NCBI GenBank assembly: GCA_007123515.1
Contig: SKKY01000101.1
Coordinates: 1 to 9,327 of the forward strand
Reading direction: 5' to 3'
Origin: Clostridia bacterium
Lineage (GTDB): Bacteria > Bacillota > Peptococcia > Peptococcales > SKKY01
Length of the DNA: 9,327 nucleotides
Below the pieces are notes generated by a model, which ran no database searches, was not told the origin of the DNA, and was given only the letters and a program-made list of their open reading frames with translations. The position numbers were made by a program, and so were the translations under genes. Numbering within the stretch: the first letter of the stretch is position 1; the number at the start of each line of letters is the position of its first letter. Shown here one piece after another: positions 1 through 7,024 of the stretch.

Positions 1-1577
1 CAGAATATAAGCGGGTGCTTTCAGAAAAAGCACAACCCTTTTCTGGAAAAAAGGAAGAACAAAGAAGATTTTTGGCTTCTAAGAGTGTGATAGTAGAAAC
101 AGGAAGTCATCTTTTACCAAAAATGATTGGCGAAAGAATTAACCCGACCGCGCGCAAAAAATTAGCCGGGAGCCTTTTAAAAAATGAATTATCCTACCTG
201 CAGGATGAGGCCTACATGCAAACAGAGCAGGGGGCTCATCTGTTAGATATAAACCTTGGATTACCGGGGATCAATCAGAAAGAGATGATGAGAGAAGCGA
301 TTTCTCTGATTCAACAAAGTATTGATACACCATTGGTTATTGATTCCACGGATCCTGATGTCATAGAGGAAGCGCTTCGATACTATCAGGGTAAGGCGCT
401 GATTAACTCTGTGAACGGTGAAGCAGCCAGCATGGAGGCCATTTTGCCATTGGCTAAACGTTATGGCGCAGCCATTATCGCCCTGACTCTAGATGAGAAC
501 GGAATTCCGGAAACCAAAGAAGGTCGTCTTGAGATAGCCCAAAGAATTATGGATCGGGCAACAAAGGAAGGCATCAGTAAAGCTGATATCTATGTTGATT
601 GTCTGGTGATGACGGTCGGTACCAATGATTTGTCTGCTAGAGAAACCATTGAAACGGTAAAGCTTGTTAAGGAAACGCTGGGCCTGGGTGTCGTTTTGGG
701 TGTCAGCAATGTCTCTCACGGACTTCCGGTCAGAGGGAAAGTAAACGCAGCGTTTTTGGCCGTAGCTATTTATCATGGTCTTGATCTGGCCATCGTTAAT
801 CCGGACAATCCTGATATTACCAATGCCTGGGAAGCCGCTTCCTTGATAGCCGGTCGTGATACGCATGCCGGTAATTACTTAAAAAGAAATTCCGGTGAAT
901 CCTCTGCTGGTTCTTCAGATGCCATGGGTTCTGATCAGGAAACCACGGATGTTGAGGCCGTATCCCGCCAAGTAGTCAGAGGGTCCGGGCAGATCGTTAA
1001 AACGATCGCTGCACTTTTAGAAGAGGGTGTACCACCGCTTACCATTATCAATCAGGGATTGATTGCCGGTCTTGACGAAGTTGGAAAGAAATTTGAGGCT
1101 GGAGAATTTTATCTGCCGCAGCTGATGTTAAGTGCGGAGGTTTCTCAAAAAGCCTTTGATTTTCTGGAATCACAGCTTGGGGAAGACCAGAAGATAGCCA
1201 GCAAAGGAACTTTGGTGATCGGAACCGTAAAAGGGGATGTTCATGATATAGGTAAGAATATGGTCAGTGTAATGGTTAAGAATCACGGATATCGGGTGAT
1301 TGATCTGGGTAAAAATGTTTCGGCAGAAGAATTTTTAATGGCCGTCAAAGAGTATCAGCCTGATTTTGTCGGACTAAGTGCACTGATGACAACCACAATG
1401 ACGGAGATCCCGGAGGTCATCGCTCACATCAGAAAGACATATCCTGAGCAGATGTTCTTATGTGGGGGAGCGGTTGTGACCCAGGCGTATTCGGATCAGT
1501 CCGGAGCCAACGGGTACTGCAGGGATGCAGCTCATACCATTCGTGTGATAGAGAAGCTTAAAGAAGAAGGGAGGTAG
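1..1577 (+). CDS. metH: Cobalamin-dependent methionine synthase, C-terminal part (5'-truncated by window)
   Basis: Transfers a methyl group from 5-methyl-THF to homocysteine through protein-bound cobalamin, in the cytoplasm. The frame is open to the window edge (Glu-Tyr-Lys-Arg precede the GTG at 15), so that GTG is probably internal and the homocysteine-binding domain should lie upstream. Counting from 15, the pterin-binding domain covers about 36-285 (IGERINPT at 38-45, DINLG at 78-82, SVNGE at 132-136). A Ser-rich linker (about 290-312) leads to the B12 cap domain (about 314-390, LPQLMLSAE). The Rossmann B12 domain follows, with the DxHxxG motif GDVHDIGKN at 407-415; His410 is the expected lower cobalt ligand. 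GLSAL at 453-457 and GG at 484-485 fit the family. The protein stops right after the B12 domain, so it has no C-terminal AdoMet activation domain; a candidate for that role is encoded two genes downstream. metF begins 4 nt after the stop. Related corrinoid methyltransferases share this architecture, but the metF context favours MetH. Confidence 0.9.
   Translation, partial: EYKRVLSEKAQPFSGKKEEQRRFLASKSVIVETGSHLLPKMIGERINPTARKKLAGSLLKNELSYLQDEAYMQTEQGAHLLDINLGLPGINQKEMMREAISLIQQSIDTPLVIDSTDPDVIEEALRYYQGKALINSVNGEAASMEAILPLAKRYGAAIIALTLDENGIPETKEGRLEIAQRIMDRATKEGISKADIYVDCLVMTVGTNDLSARETIETVKLVKETLGLGVVLGVSNVSHGLPVRGKVNAAFLAVAIYHGLDLAIVNPDNPDITNAWEAASLIAGRDTHAGNYLKRNSGESSAGSSDAMGSDQETTDVEAVSRQVVRGSGQIVKTIAALLEEGVPPLTIINQGLIAGLDEVGKKFEAGEFYLPQLMLSAEVSQKAFDFLESQLGEDQKIASKGTLVIGTVKGDVHDIGKNMVSVMVKNHGYRVIDLGKNVSAEEFLMAVKEYQPDFVGLSALMTTTMTEIPEVIAHIRKTYPEQMFLCGGAVVTQAYSDQSGANGYCRDAAHTIRVIEKLKEEGR
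1569..1575 (+). promoter_or_regulatory. Ribosome binding site of metF, spanning the metH stop
   Basis: GGGAGGT ends 6 nt before the TTG at 1582, and its core GGGAGG ends 7 nt before it. The site includes the last two metH codons and the first base of the TAG stop at 1575-1577. It supports TTG at 1582 as the metF start and suggests coupling between the end of metH translation and metF initiation. Confidence 0.75.
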
Positions 1578-1581
1578 CATT

Positions 1582-2442
1582 TTGGCTAAAAGTTTAAAAG
1601 AAAAATTAGAAGAAAAGAAATTTGTGATTACGGTTGAAGTTGACCCGCCAAAAGGTGCTGATCCCTGGGGTACCTATGAAAAAATACATCCACTGGCGAA
1701 GGTGGTTGATGCGGTTAATATTGCAGACTGTCCGATGGCCAGAATGAAGATGAGCCCGATTGCACTGGCTCACCTTGTACAGAATACAATGGGCTTGGAG
1801 ACTATTTTCCATTTAACCTGCAGAGATCGTAACATTTTAGGCTTGCAGTCGGAGCTTTTGGGTGCCTATGCCATGGGTGTAAAAAATATACTGGCGGTAA
1901 CCGGAGACGGACCTAAAAAAGGAGATCATCCTAATGCGAAAGGTGTTTTTGAACTTAATTCAATGGGACTGATAGAAGTTGCTCATAAGCTAAATGCCGG
2001 ATTTGATTACGAAGGAAATCCTTTGGCAGATCAGACGGATTTCTTTATCGGAGCAGTGTTAAATCCTACGGCACCGAATATGGATGTTGAGTTTAAAAGA
2101 ATTGAGAAGAAAATTGATAGCGGAGCCCATTTTTTTCAGACACAGCCAGTTTTTGATATCAAGCAGCTGGAAGATTTTATGAGCCAGGCCAGTCATATTA
2201 AGGTTCCGATTATTTATGGCCTGATGCCCTTAAAGAGCCTGAAGTTAGCGAATTATCTTAATAAGAATGTAAATGGAATTCATGTACCGGAAAGATTGTT
2301 GCAACGCCTTGAGGAAAAAGGCCGGGACGCCGGAATTGAGATCGCAAAAGAACTGTATGAAGCGATGAAAGAGATGGTCCACGGTGTACACATATTCCCG
2401 ATGGGCGATCCTTCAATGGCGACATCCTTTCTGCATGAGTAA
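1582..2442 (+). CDS. metF: Methylenetetrahydrofolate reductase, short MetF type
   Basis: Reduces 5,10-methylene-THF to 5-methyl-THF, the methyl donor used by the MetH encoded just upstream. The 286 residues match the single catalytic (beta-alpha)8 barrel of bacterial MetF. Visible family landmarks are the N-terminal VEVDPPKG strand (Glu19 aligns with the catalytic Glu28 of E. coli MetF), HLTCRDRN at 77-84, TGDG at 107-110 (Asp109 aligns with Asp120, near FAD), FFQTQPVFD at 184-192, and a C-terminal GVHIFPMGD at 268-276. The start is TTG with a strong ribosome binding site. It lies 4 nt after metH and 12 nt before the next gene's ATG, so the three genes are probably one transcript. In acetogens the reductase may work with a zinc/Fe-S partner, MetV. 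No MetV-like gene is in this window, so the electron donor cannot be inferred here. Confidence 0.93.
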   Translation: MAKSLKEKLEEKKFVITVEVDPPKGADPWGTYEKIHPLAKVVDAVNIADCPMARMKMSPIALAHLVQNTMGLETIFHLTCRDRNILGLQSELLGAYAMGVKNILAVTGDGPKKGDHPNAKGVFELNSMGLIEVAHKLNAGFDYEGNPLADQTDFFIGAVLNPTAPNMDVEFKRIEKKIDSGAHFFQTQPVFDIKQLEDFMSQASHIKVPIIYGLMPLKSLKLANYLNKNVNGIHVPERLLQRLEEKGRDAGIEIAKELYEAMKEMVHGVHIFPMGDPSMATSFLHE

Positions 2443-2444
2443 AC

Positions 2445-2449
2445 AGGAG
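2445..2449 (+). promoter_or_regulatory. Ribosome binding site that fixes the activation-protein start
   Basis: AGGAG lies 5 nt before the ATG at 2455. An in-frame GTG at 2449 overlaps the last base of this site, so it cannot be the start used with it. The ATG at 2455 is therefore preferred, giving 219 rather than 221 residues. Confidence 0.7.
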
Positions 2450-2454
2450 TGCCT

Positions 2455-3114
2455 ATGGTAAAAAGTCTTAAGAATCTGATGCCGGAGATGGATCTGAATG
2501 CATATCCGGAACTAAGAGAACATAAAGAAGAGATTGAATCGATTAAAAAAAAGCTGCAAACGGTTATCTACTGGAAAGATCTTCAGATTCTCTCCCGCGA
2601 GGGGGACAGAATCAGCTTTACCTCTGATTTTTCTGTGGAAAGCTACTTTTTGCAGGAGGTTTTTAAAGATTCAACCAAAGTCACGGTGGCCTGTGTCAGC
2701 CTGGGTTCGTCGATTACCCGTTATATACAGGAGAAGATGGCTGGCGGTGGTTACTACCTCGGAGCGCTGGCAGATAGCTTTGCCTCGCATTACGTGGAAT
2801 ACCTGACAGAAAGATGGGTAGAGTTGCGTCAGAAAGAGGAGCTAAGCCGGGGTTTTTATCCGACGGTGCGCTTTAGTCCCGGATACGGAGACTTTGAGCT
2901 GGAAAACCAGCAACAGATTATCAATCTGCTCGGGTTGGAAGCAGAAATTACGGTTACCGACTCCTTTCTTCTAGAACCGGAGAAAACGATTACCTTCATT
3001 ATGGGCTGGAGTCATAAACCTCAGACAAAGGCCTATCCGGTAGTAACCAGGAATTCATGCCCGGGAAAGGGTAATTGCCAGTACTGCACGACCCTGGCTT
3101 GTGAGAGTAAATAA
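2455..3114 (+). CDS. Stand-alone methionine synthase activation-domain-like protein (TM0269-like)
   Basis: Probably the missing activation domain of the upstream MetH, encoded as a separate 219-residue protein. In full-length MetH this domain binds S-adenosylmethionine and re-methylates cob(II)alamin after reduction. Visible support is RFSPGYGD at 139-146, corresponding to the Arg-x-x-Pro-Gly-Tyr AdoMet-binding motif; an upstream helix at about 103-121 (GALADSFASHYVEYL...) like the conserved Ala/Glu helix of the domain; and the following Leu-x-Pro-x-x-(S/T) segment (LEPEKT). The N-terminal 35 residues are charged and helical. The C-terminus carries Cys202, Cys208, Cys211 and Cys216, in a C-x5-C-x2-C-x4-C pattern that the E. 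coli domain lacks. This could hold a metal or Fe-S centre, which is inference. Start choice rests on AGGAG at 2445-2449. It is the last gene of the operon, followed by a terminator at 3123. It is not MetV, whose cysteines are arranged differently. Confidence 0.8.
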   Translation: MVKSLKNLMPEMDLNAYPELREHKEEIESIKKKLQTVIYWKDLQILSREGDRISFTSDFSVESYFLQEVFKDSTKVTVACVSLGSSITRYIQEKMAGGGYYLGALADSFASHYVEYLTERWVELRQKEELSRGFYPTVRFSPGYGDFELENQQQIINLLGLEAEITVTDSFLLEPEKTITFIMGWSHKPQTKAYPVVTRNSCPGKGNCQYCTTLACESK

Positions 3115-3122
3115 GAATAGAT

Positions 3123-3166
3123 AAAGGATGTTTCGGACAGATGATGTTCCGTAAACATCCTTTTTT
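3123..3166 (+). terminator. Intrinsic terminator of the metH-metF operon
   Basis: The left arm is AAAGGATGTTTCGGA (3123-3137) and the loop is 10 nt (3138-3147). The right arm is TCCG, one bulged T at 3152, then AAACATCC (3153-3160), running into six T (3161-3166). The hairpin starts 8 nt after the stop codon and separates the methionine operon from the ABC operon. Confidence 0.88.
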
Positions 3167-3258
3167 AATTATTTAAATTAAATTCATAAGGCATTCATAT
3201 ATTTATCATAGACTAAAAACGATTAAATCAGAGGGTACCGTAAAGAGGCAGGTGAGAA
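3164..3258 (+). promoter_or_regulatory. Leader region with probable promoter of the ABC operon
   Basis: This AT-rich gap after the terminator must hold the ABC operon promoter if the operon is independently transcribed. It contains a 7-5-7 AT palindrome (TTTAATT 3164-3170, AATTAAA 3176-3182). Possible -10 boxes are TATCAT (3204-3209) and TATATT (3198-3203). The only -35-like hexamer is TTCATA (3183-3188), 15 bp before TATCAT, which is short. The promoter assignment is weak and may need an activator. No regulator gene lies alongside. Confidence 0.3.
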
Positions 3259-3975
3259 TTGTTGAATAGTTCAGATCCATTGGTCAGAATTAAAGAGTTG
3301 AAAAAATATTATCGGGTAGGAGATGAACGAATTGAAGCGTTGCGGGGCATTGATCTTGAGATTCCTCAGGGAGAATTTATTTCGATTGTCGGCACATCAG
3401 GTAGCGGAAAATCGACGCTTCTTAATATTATGAGCGGACTAGAACGCCCGACAAAGGGCGAAGTCGTGATTGCCGGAGCCAGACTACAAAAGGTTAAAGA
3501 AAGAAGGCTTTCTGATTTTCGCAGAGAGAACATTGGTTTCATTTTTCAGTCCTATAATCTGTTAGTGCAGCTTACCGCTCTTGAAAATACTGTTTTGCCC
3601 TTAATTTTTCGGGGAGTCGGGAAAAAGGATCGAGAAAAAAGAGGACGTGAGATTTTAGAGATTGTGGGACTATCGGATCGGATGTATAACAAGCCGAACC
3701 AGATGAGCGGTGGGCAGCAGCAACGTGTTAGTATTGCCCGGGCGCTGATTAATCGTCCAAAAATTATTTTTGCTGATGAACCAACCGGAAATCTTGACAG
3801 TAAAACCACAGAAGAAATTTTAGAATTGCTGATTACCACAGCAAGAGCGCATCATTCGACACTGGTTATGGTCACCCATGATCCAGCCGTTGCAAAAAGA
3901 GCTGACAGAAGCATCCATCTTCAGGATGGAATGATTATTAGGGAGGAAAGATATCATCATGAAGAAAATAGGTAG
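3259..3975 (+). CDS. ABC transporter ATP-binding protein, LolD/MacB class
   Basis: Cytoplasmic ATPase expected to power the permease encoded two genes downstream. All nucleotide-binding motifs are intact in 238 residues: Walker A GTSGSGKST (45-53), Q-loop Gln97 in FQSYN, signature MSGGQQQRVS (149-158, Met replacing the usual Leu), Walker B IIFADE (169-174), D-loop NLDSKT (178-183) and switch His207 in VTHDP. FADEPTGNLD is characteristic of the LolD/MacB/FtsE family, which mostly does mechanical work on extracytoplasmic substrates rather than classical import. Two tandem TTG codons (3259 and 3262) are possible starts after the ribosome binding site AGGTGA (3250-3255). The core AGG lies 6 nt before the first and 9 nt before the second, so either is possible. 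The 3' end overlaps the next gene by 17 nt. Confidence 0.93.
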   Translation: MLNSSDPLVRIKELKKYYRVGDERIEALRGIDLEIPQGEFISIVGTSGSGKSTLLNIMSGLERPTKGEVVIAGARLQKVKERRLSDFRRENIGFIFQSYNLLVQLTALENTVLPLIFRGVGKKDREKRGREILEIVGLSDRMYNKPNQMSGGQQQRVSIARALINRPKIIFADEPTGNLDSKTTEEILELLITTARAHHSTLVMVTHDPAVAKRADRSIHLQDGMIIREERYHHEENR

Positions 3976-5629
3976 TCTTATTATTATTGCATTATTACTG
4001 CTTCAGGCATTTCCGGTCATAGCCTTAGAAGACCGTGATGAACAGGGTTTTGGGAAAAAACCGAATATTTTAATCACCGGGGTGGAGCTTCCTGAAGTCG
4101 TTACCCGCGGAGAAACCTTTGATGTTGTGTTTAGCCTGGTTAATAATGGCGTAGGTTTTGCATATGATCTTACATATTTTGTGGAAATTGAAAATTACAG
4201 AGGGCCTAATCCGATTAGTATTATCGATGCGCCCAAAATAGTGGAATTAAATTCTGATCAGAGACAGAATGTTTCGATCAGGATGAAAGTAAAAGATGAT
4301 GCCAATCTTGGCGATTATCGGGTAGACTGGAAGATCAATTATAAAAATATGGACGGAATTCCGCAGGAGCGTTCAAGCGTTACCCGGTCTCTGACCATTG
4401 ATTTAGGAAAAACAAGTCCTGAGATGATTATTAACCGTGTTGATCTGGAACCAGCAGGATCCGGTCGTTACCAGGCCACGCTTGCTTATCAGAATATGGG
4501 TGAGAAAACAGCGGGTAATCTGGCGGCTACTTTTAACGGAGGCTCCGATTACTTAGTGGTTGATACCAGTAATAAAAAATACATTGGCGATCTTCCGGGT
4601 AAAAGAGCCGGTACGGTTTCCTTTATGATTGAAGAAAGAGAAAGCATCGCAGAGGAAACAGCGATAATCGAGTTTAGTTTTGAGGATGACAATCGTATCT
4701 CTCAGACACAGGCGCTACAGGTCTACATTGGAACCGGTGGAACCAGTGGTTCGGCCGGGAAGACCCCTTGGGTGATCCTTAATCAATACAGTCTTTCAGC
4801 GGACCAGATTTTAGCCGGAAACCGAGTGACGTTAAGTCTGTTTATAGAAAACACAAATCCTAGGCAGGTAAAAAATCTAAAGTTATCGTTAGGCGTTATC
4901 CGCGTCGATGATGCTAGTGTTGGCGGGACTGTTTTTTCGCCGGTTAACAGCTCAAATACTTTCTTTATTGAAGAGATCGAAGGACGCAGTGTTATCCGGA
5001 AAGATGTGGAACTGTTTGTAGATGCCAATGCGGCAGCAAAGACCTACATTGTGCCCCTTGAGATTGTTTATGAAGATGAACGCGGACGTCAGTTAACGGC
5101 AGAAGAATTAATTAACATTCCGGTTGTCCAGGATTCGAATATGGAAATTTTATCACTTGATTATCCTAAAGAAGTGTTTCTTGGTGACATGGTTAACATT
5201 ACTTCTGAATTTGTGAATACCGGGAAAGTGGAGCTATCCAATTTCAGAGTTTCGATTGAAGGAGATTTTGAAAAAGACAACACCATGTACTACGTTGGAA
5301 CCTTAGAAAGAGGTATGACGGATTACTACCAGGGAAGAATCATTCCTGATCAGGAAGGGCCATTGGAGGGAACCGTTGTCTATAGCTACCTTGATGCCAG
5401 TAACGAAGAAGTTCGTGTGGAACGGGATATTTCGATGACGGTGATGCCCATGCGAGAAATGGAAGTTAACCCGGATGAAATGTACGAAGGATACCCTGTC
5501 GAATCCGGTCAGCAACAATCGAGAAATATGGGATGGGTTGTAGGTATGCTTGGAGCTGCGGTTGTGGTACAGGGTGTGACCATCTTTAAAATGAAACGAA
5601 ATAAGACGAAGGAAGATTTTTATGAGTAA
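3959..5629 (+). CDS. Secreted, membrane-anchored CARDB/COG1361-like repeat protein of the ABC operon
   Basis: A 556-residue extracytoplasmic protein of unknown specific function. An N-terminal Sec signal peptide (Lys-Lys, hydrophobic 5-21) has a plausible cleavage site after Val-Ile-Ala22. About four beta-rich Ig/CARDB-like modules follow (roughly 35-148, 153-257, 268-390, 393-496). Each has an early strand of the type FSLVNNGVG (58-66), LAYQNMG (175-181), LFIENTNP (294-301) or SEFVNTG (416-422). A Gly/Ser spacer lies at 258-267. A C-terminal transmembrane helix (about 524-543) is followed by a basic tail (KMKRNK), so the repeats should face outside, anchored in the membrane. This resembles COG1361 S-layer-like proteins found beside MacB-type ABC genes. 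It overlaps the ATPase gene by 17 nt and the permease gene by 8 nt, implying tight coupling and joint action. Its upstream GGGAGG (3941-3946) is 12 nt from the ATG, longer than usual. It is not a recognisable HlyD-type membrane fusion protein: no long coiled coil or lipoyl motif is visible. Confidence 0.8.
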   Translation: MKKIGSLIIIALLLLQAFPVIALEDRDEQGFGKKPNILITGVELPEVVTRGETFDVVFSLVNNGVGFAYDLTYFVEIENYRGPNPISIIDAPKIVELNSDQRQNVSIRMKVKDDANLGDYRVDWKINYKNMDGIPQERSSVTRSLTIDLGKTSPEMIINRVDLEPAGSGRYQATLAYQNMGEKTAGNLAATFNGGSDYLVVDTSNKKYIGDLPGKRAGTVSFMIEERESIAEETAIIEFSFEDDNRISQTQALQVYIGTGGTSGSAGKTPWVILNQYSLSADQILAGNRVTLSLFIENTNPRQVKNLKLSLGVIRVDDASVGGTVFSPVNSSNTFFIEEIEGRSVIRKDVELFVDANAAAKTYIVPLEIVYEDERGRQLTAEELINIPVVQDSNMEILSLDYPKEVFLGDMVNITSEFVNTGKVELSNFRVSIEGDFEKDNTMYYVGTLERGMTDYYQGRIIPDQEGPLEGTVVYSYLDASNEEVRVERDISMTVMPMREMEVNPDEMYEGYPVESGQQQSRNMGWVVGMLGAAVVVQGVTIFKMKRNKTKEDFYE

Positions 5630-6965
5630 GCTCGATATCCTTTTGATGGCCTGGCAAAATCTTTTGCGAAGAAAGGTCAGAACCTTTCTGACGGTCTTAG
5701 GTGTCCTGATTGGGACAACTTCGATCGTGGTCATGATTTCACTGGGTATCGGTCTGAAAGAGAGCATTACTCAGAACATGGCACAATGGGGCAGTTTAAA
5801 TCAAATAACCATTAACTCTTTTGTTCAGTTTGATGAGGAAGGAAAACCCATTGGAGAAGCGAAGGCATTAAATGATAACGCAGTAGAAGAACTGCGAAGT
5901 CTCTCCGGTGTACTGGCGGTCTCTCCGGGCTATGAAATTGGTGGCGAGGCATCCTGGGGAAGACGACAAGGTTACATCAGCCTGGTTGGTTTGGATCCCT
6001 CACAAATGAGGCAATTTGAATTTGAAACTACCCGGGGCCGCTTGCTGGAGAGCGAAGATCGATTTAATATTGTTCTTGGCGGAATGGTTGGGTATAATTT
6101 CAGAGATCCGTCAAAACCGATGGAACCACATGATGAAATCCCCTGGGAAGATCGGCATCTTGATGAACACAATCCGACGATCGCAATGGTTGATGAGCGG
6201 ATTACTTTGAATGTAAGGAATAATACTGGTCGTGAAAGAAAATTTAGTTTTAATGTGATTGGTATGATTGATCCTTTGAAAATGGATAGAAGCTGGAATG
6301 CCTATGCTCCGATTGAAGAGGTTAAGGACATCCGAACCTTTATTCAGGGAAACACGGCAAAAAACAATCGTGCAAGAACGGATAATGGTTATGTGCAAGG
6401 CCCTTCTTCCGATGACTATAACTTTATCTGGGTTCAATCTGAAAATATAGAACGAACCAAAGATCTTTCTAAAGAGATCCGGGATATGGGGTATCAGGCC
6501 TATTCAATGGCCGATAACCTGGAAGGAATTGAAGAAACTTCAAGAATTATTCAGGCTATTTTAGGCGGTATAGGTGCTATTACTCTTTTCGTTGCAGCGA
6601 TAGGCATTATTAATACGATGATCATGTCTATTTATGAAAGAACCAGAGAAATTGGTGTGATGAAAGTGATTGGTGCAACCTTTAGTGATATCCGGATTTT
6701 GTTTCTCACAGAGGCGGGACTCATTGGTCTTGCCGGAGGATTTGCCGGCCTTGGACTTAGCTATCTATTGTCGTTTGTTGTCAATAAAGTGACAGCTAAT
6801 ATGTTTGGTCCTGGGATGGGAGCTGAGTTTGCTATTTCTATGATACCACCGTGGCTGGCTTTATTTGCCCTTGTTTTCTCGTTCTTTATTGGTCTTTTGG
6901 CAGGATTGTATCCGGCTAACCGTGCTGTAAAAATTAGTCCGATCGAAGCGATCCGGACATCTTAA
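5622..6965 (+). CDS. ABC transporter permease, MacB/FtsX family
   Basis: Membrane subunit that should pair with the ATPase of the same operon. The 447 residues have MacB topology: a cytoplasmic N-terminus with the ARTN-like AWQNLLRRKVRTFLT, TM1 (about 21-43), a large extracellular MacB_PCD-type domain (about 44-305), then three TM helices (about 312-336, 362-386, 409-430). The conserved cytoplasmic segment ERTREIGVMKVIGA (339-352) and the C-terminal GLYPANRAVKISPIEAIR (428-445) are family hallmarks. Family members couple ATP hydrolysis to movement of the outer domain rather than passing substrate through a channel (MacB, LolCE). The ATG overlaps the preceding stop (ATGAGTAA, 5622-5629), with AAGGA at 5609-5613 as the ribosome binding site. 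The outer domain has an unusually acidic, charged insert near 160-185. The substrate is not predictable: antibiotic or peptide export, lipoprotein handling and cell-wall hydrolase control are all possible. Confidence 0.92.
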   Translation: MSKLDILLMAWQNLLRRKVRTFLTVLGVLIGTTSIVVMISLGIGLKESITQNMAQWGSLNQITINSFVQFDEEGKPIGEAKALNDNAVEELRSLSGVLAVSPGYEIGGEASWGRRQGYISLVGLDPSQMRQFEFETTRGRLLESEDRFNIVLGGMVGYNFRDPSKPMEPHDEIPWEDRHLDEHNPTIAMVDERITLNVRNNTGRERKFSFNVIGMIDPLKMDRSWNAYAPIEEVKDIRTFIQGNTAKNNRARTDNGYVQGPSSDDYNFIWVQSENIERTKDLSKEIRDMGYQAYSMADNLEGIEETSRIIQAILGGIGAITLFVAAIGIINTMIMSIYERTREIGVMKVIGATFSDIRILFLTEAGLIGLAGGFAGLGLSYLLSFVVNKVTANMFGPGMGAEFAISMIPPWLALFALVFSFFIGLLAGLYPANRAVKISPIEAIRTS

Positions 6966-6983
6966 AAAAATAGAAAAAGCACT

Positions 6984-7020
6984 AAAAAACTTCCCGGTTT
7001 TTACTAGCCCGGGAAGTTTT
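6984..7020. terminator. Bidirectional intrinsic terminator between convergent genes
   Basis: A perfect 12-bp stem pairs AAAACTTCCCGG (6986-6997) with CCGGGAAGTTTT (7009-7020) around an 11-nt loop. On the plus strand it ends in TTTT. On the minus strand the AAAAAA run at 6984-6989 reads as the U-tract. It lies 18 nt after the permease stop and 4 nt from the stop of the minus-strand gene, so it can serve both. Confidence 0.88.
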
Positions 7021-7024
7021 GTTG

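Noticed and set aside
15..17. GTG at 15 as the true start of the first gene
   Set aside because: The reading frame is open upstream to the window edge, no ribosome binding site precedes it, and MetH needs an N-terminal homocysteine domain.
489..866. Minus-strand open frame of 125 codons
   Set aside because: It lies wholly antisense to the well-conserved MetH pterin domain and has no recognisable protein features.
2449..2454. GTG at 2449 as the start of the activation-domain-like gene
   Set aside because: It overlaps the AGGAG ribosome binding site (2445-2449). The ATG at 2455 has correct 5-nt spacing.
2455..3114. MetV (acetogen MetF partner) for the third gene
   Set aside because: MetV carries an N-terminal cysteine-rich region. 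This protein has the RxSPGYGD activation motif and cysteines only at its C-terminus.
3164..3182. TTTAATT/AATTAAA palindrome as a regulator binding site
   Set aside because: It is composed only of A and T in an AT-rich gap next to the terminator tail; no specific regulator motif is recognisable.
5303..5767. Minus-strand open frame of 154 codons
   Set aside because: It is antisense across the end of the surface-protein gene and the start of the permease gene, with an Arg/His-rich composition typical of a shadow frame.
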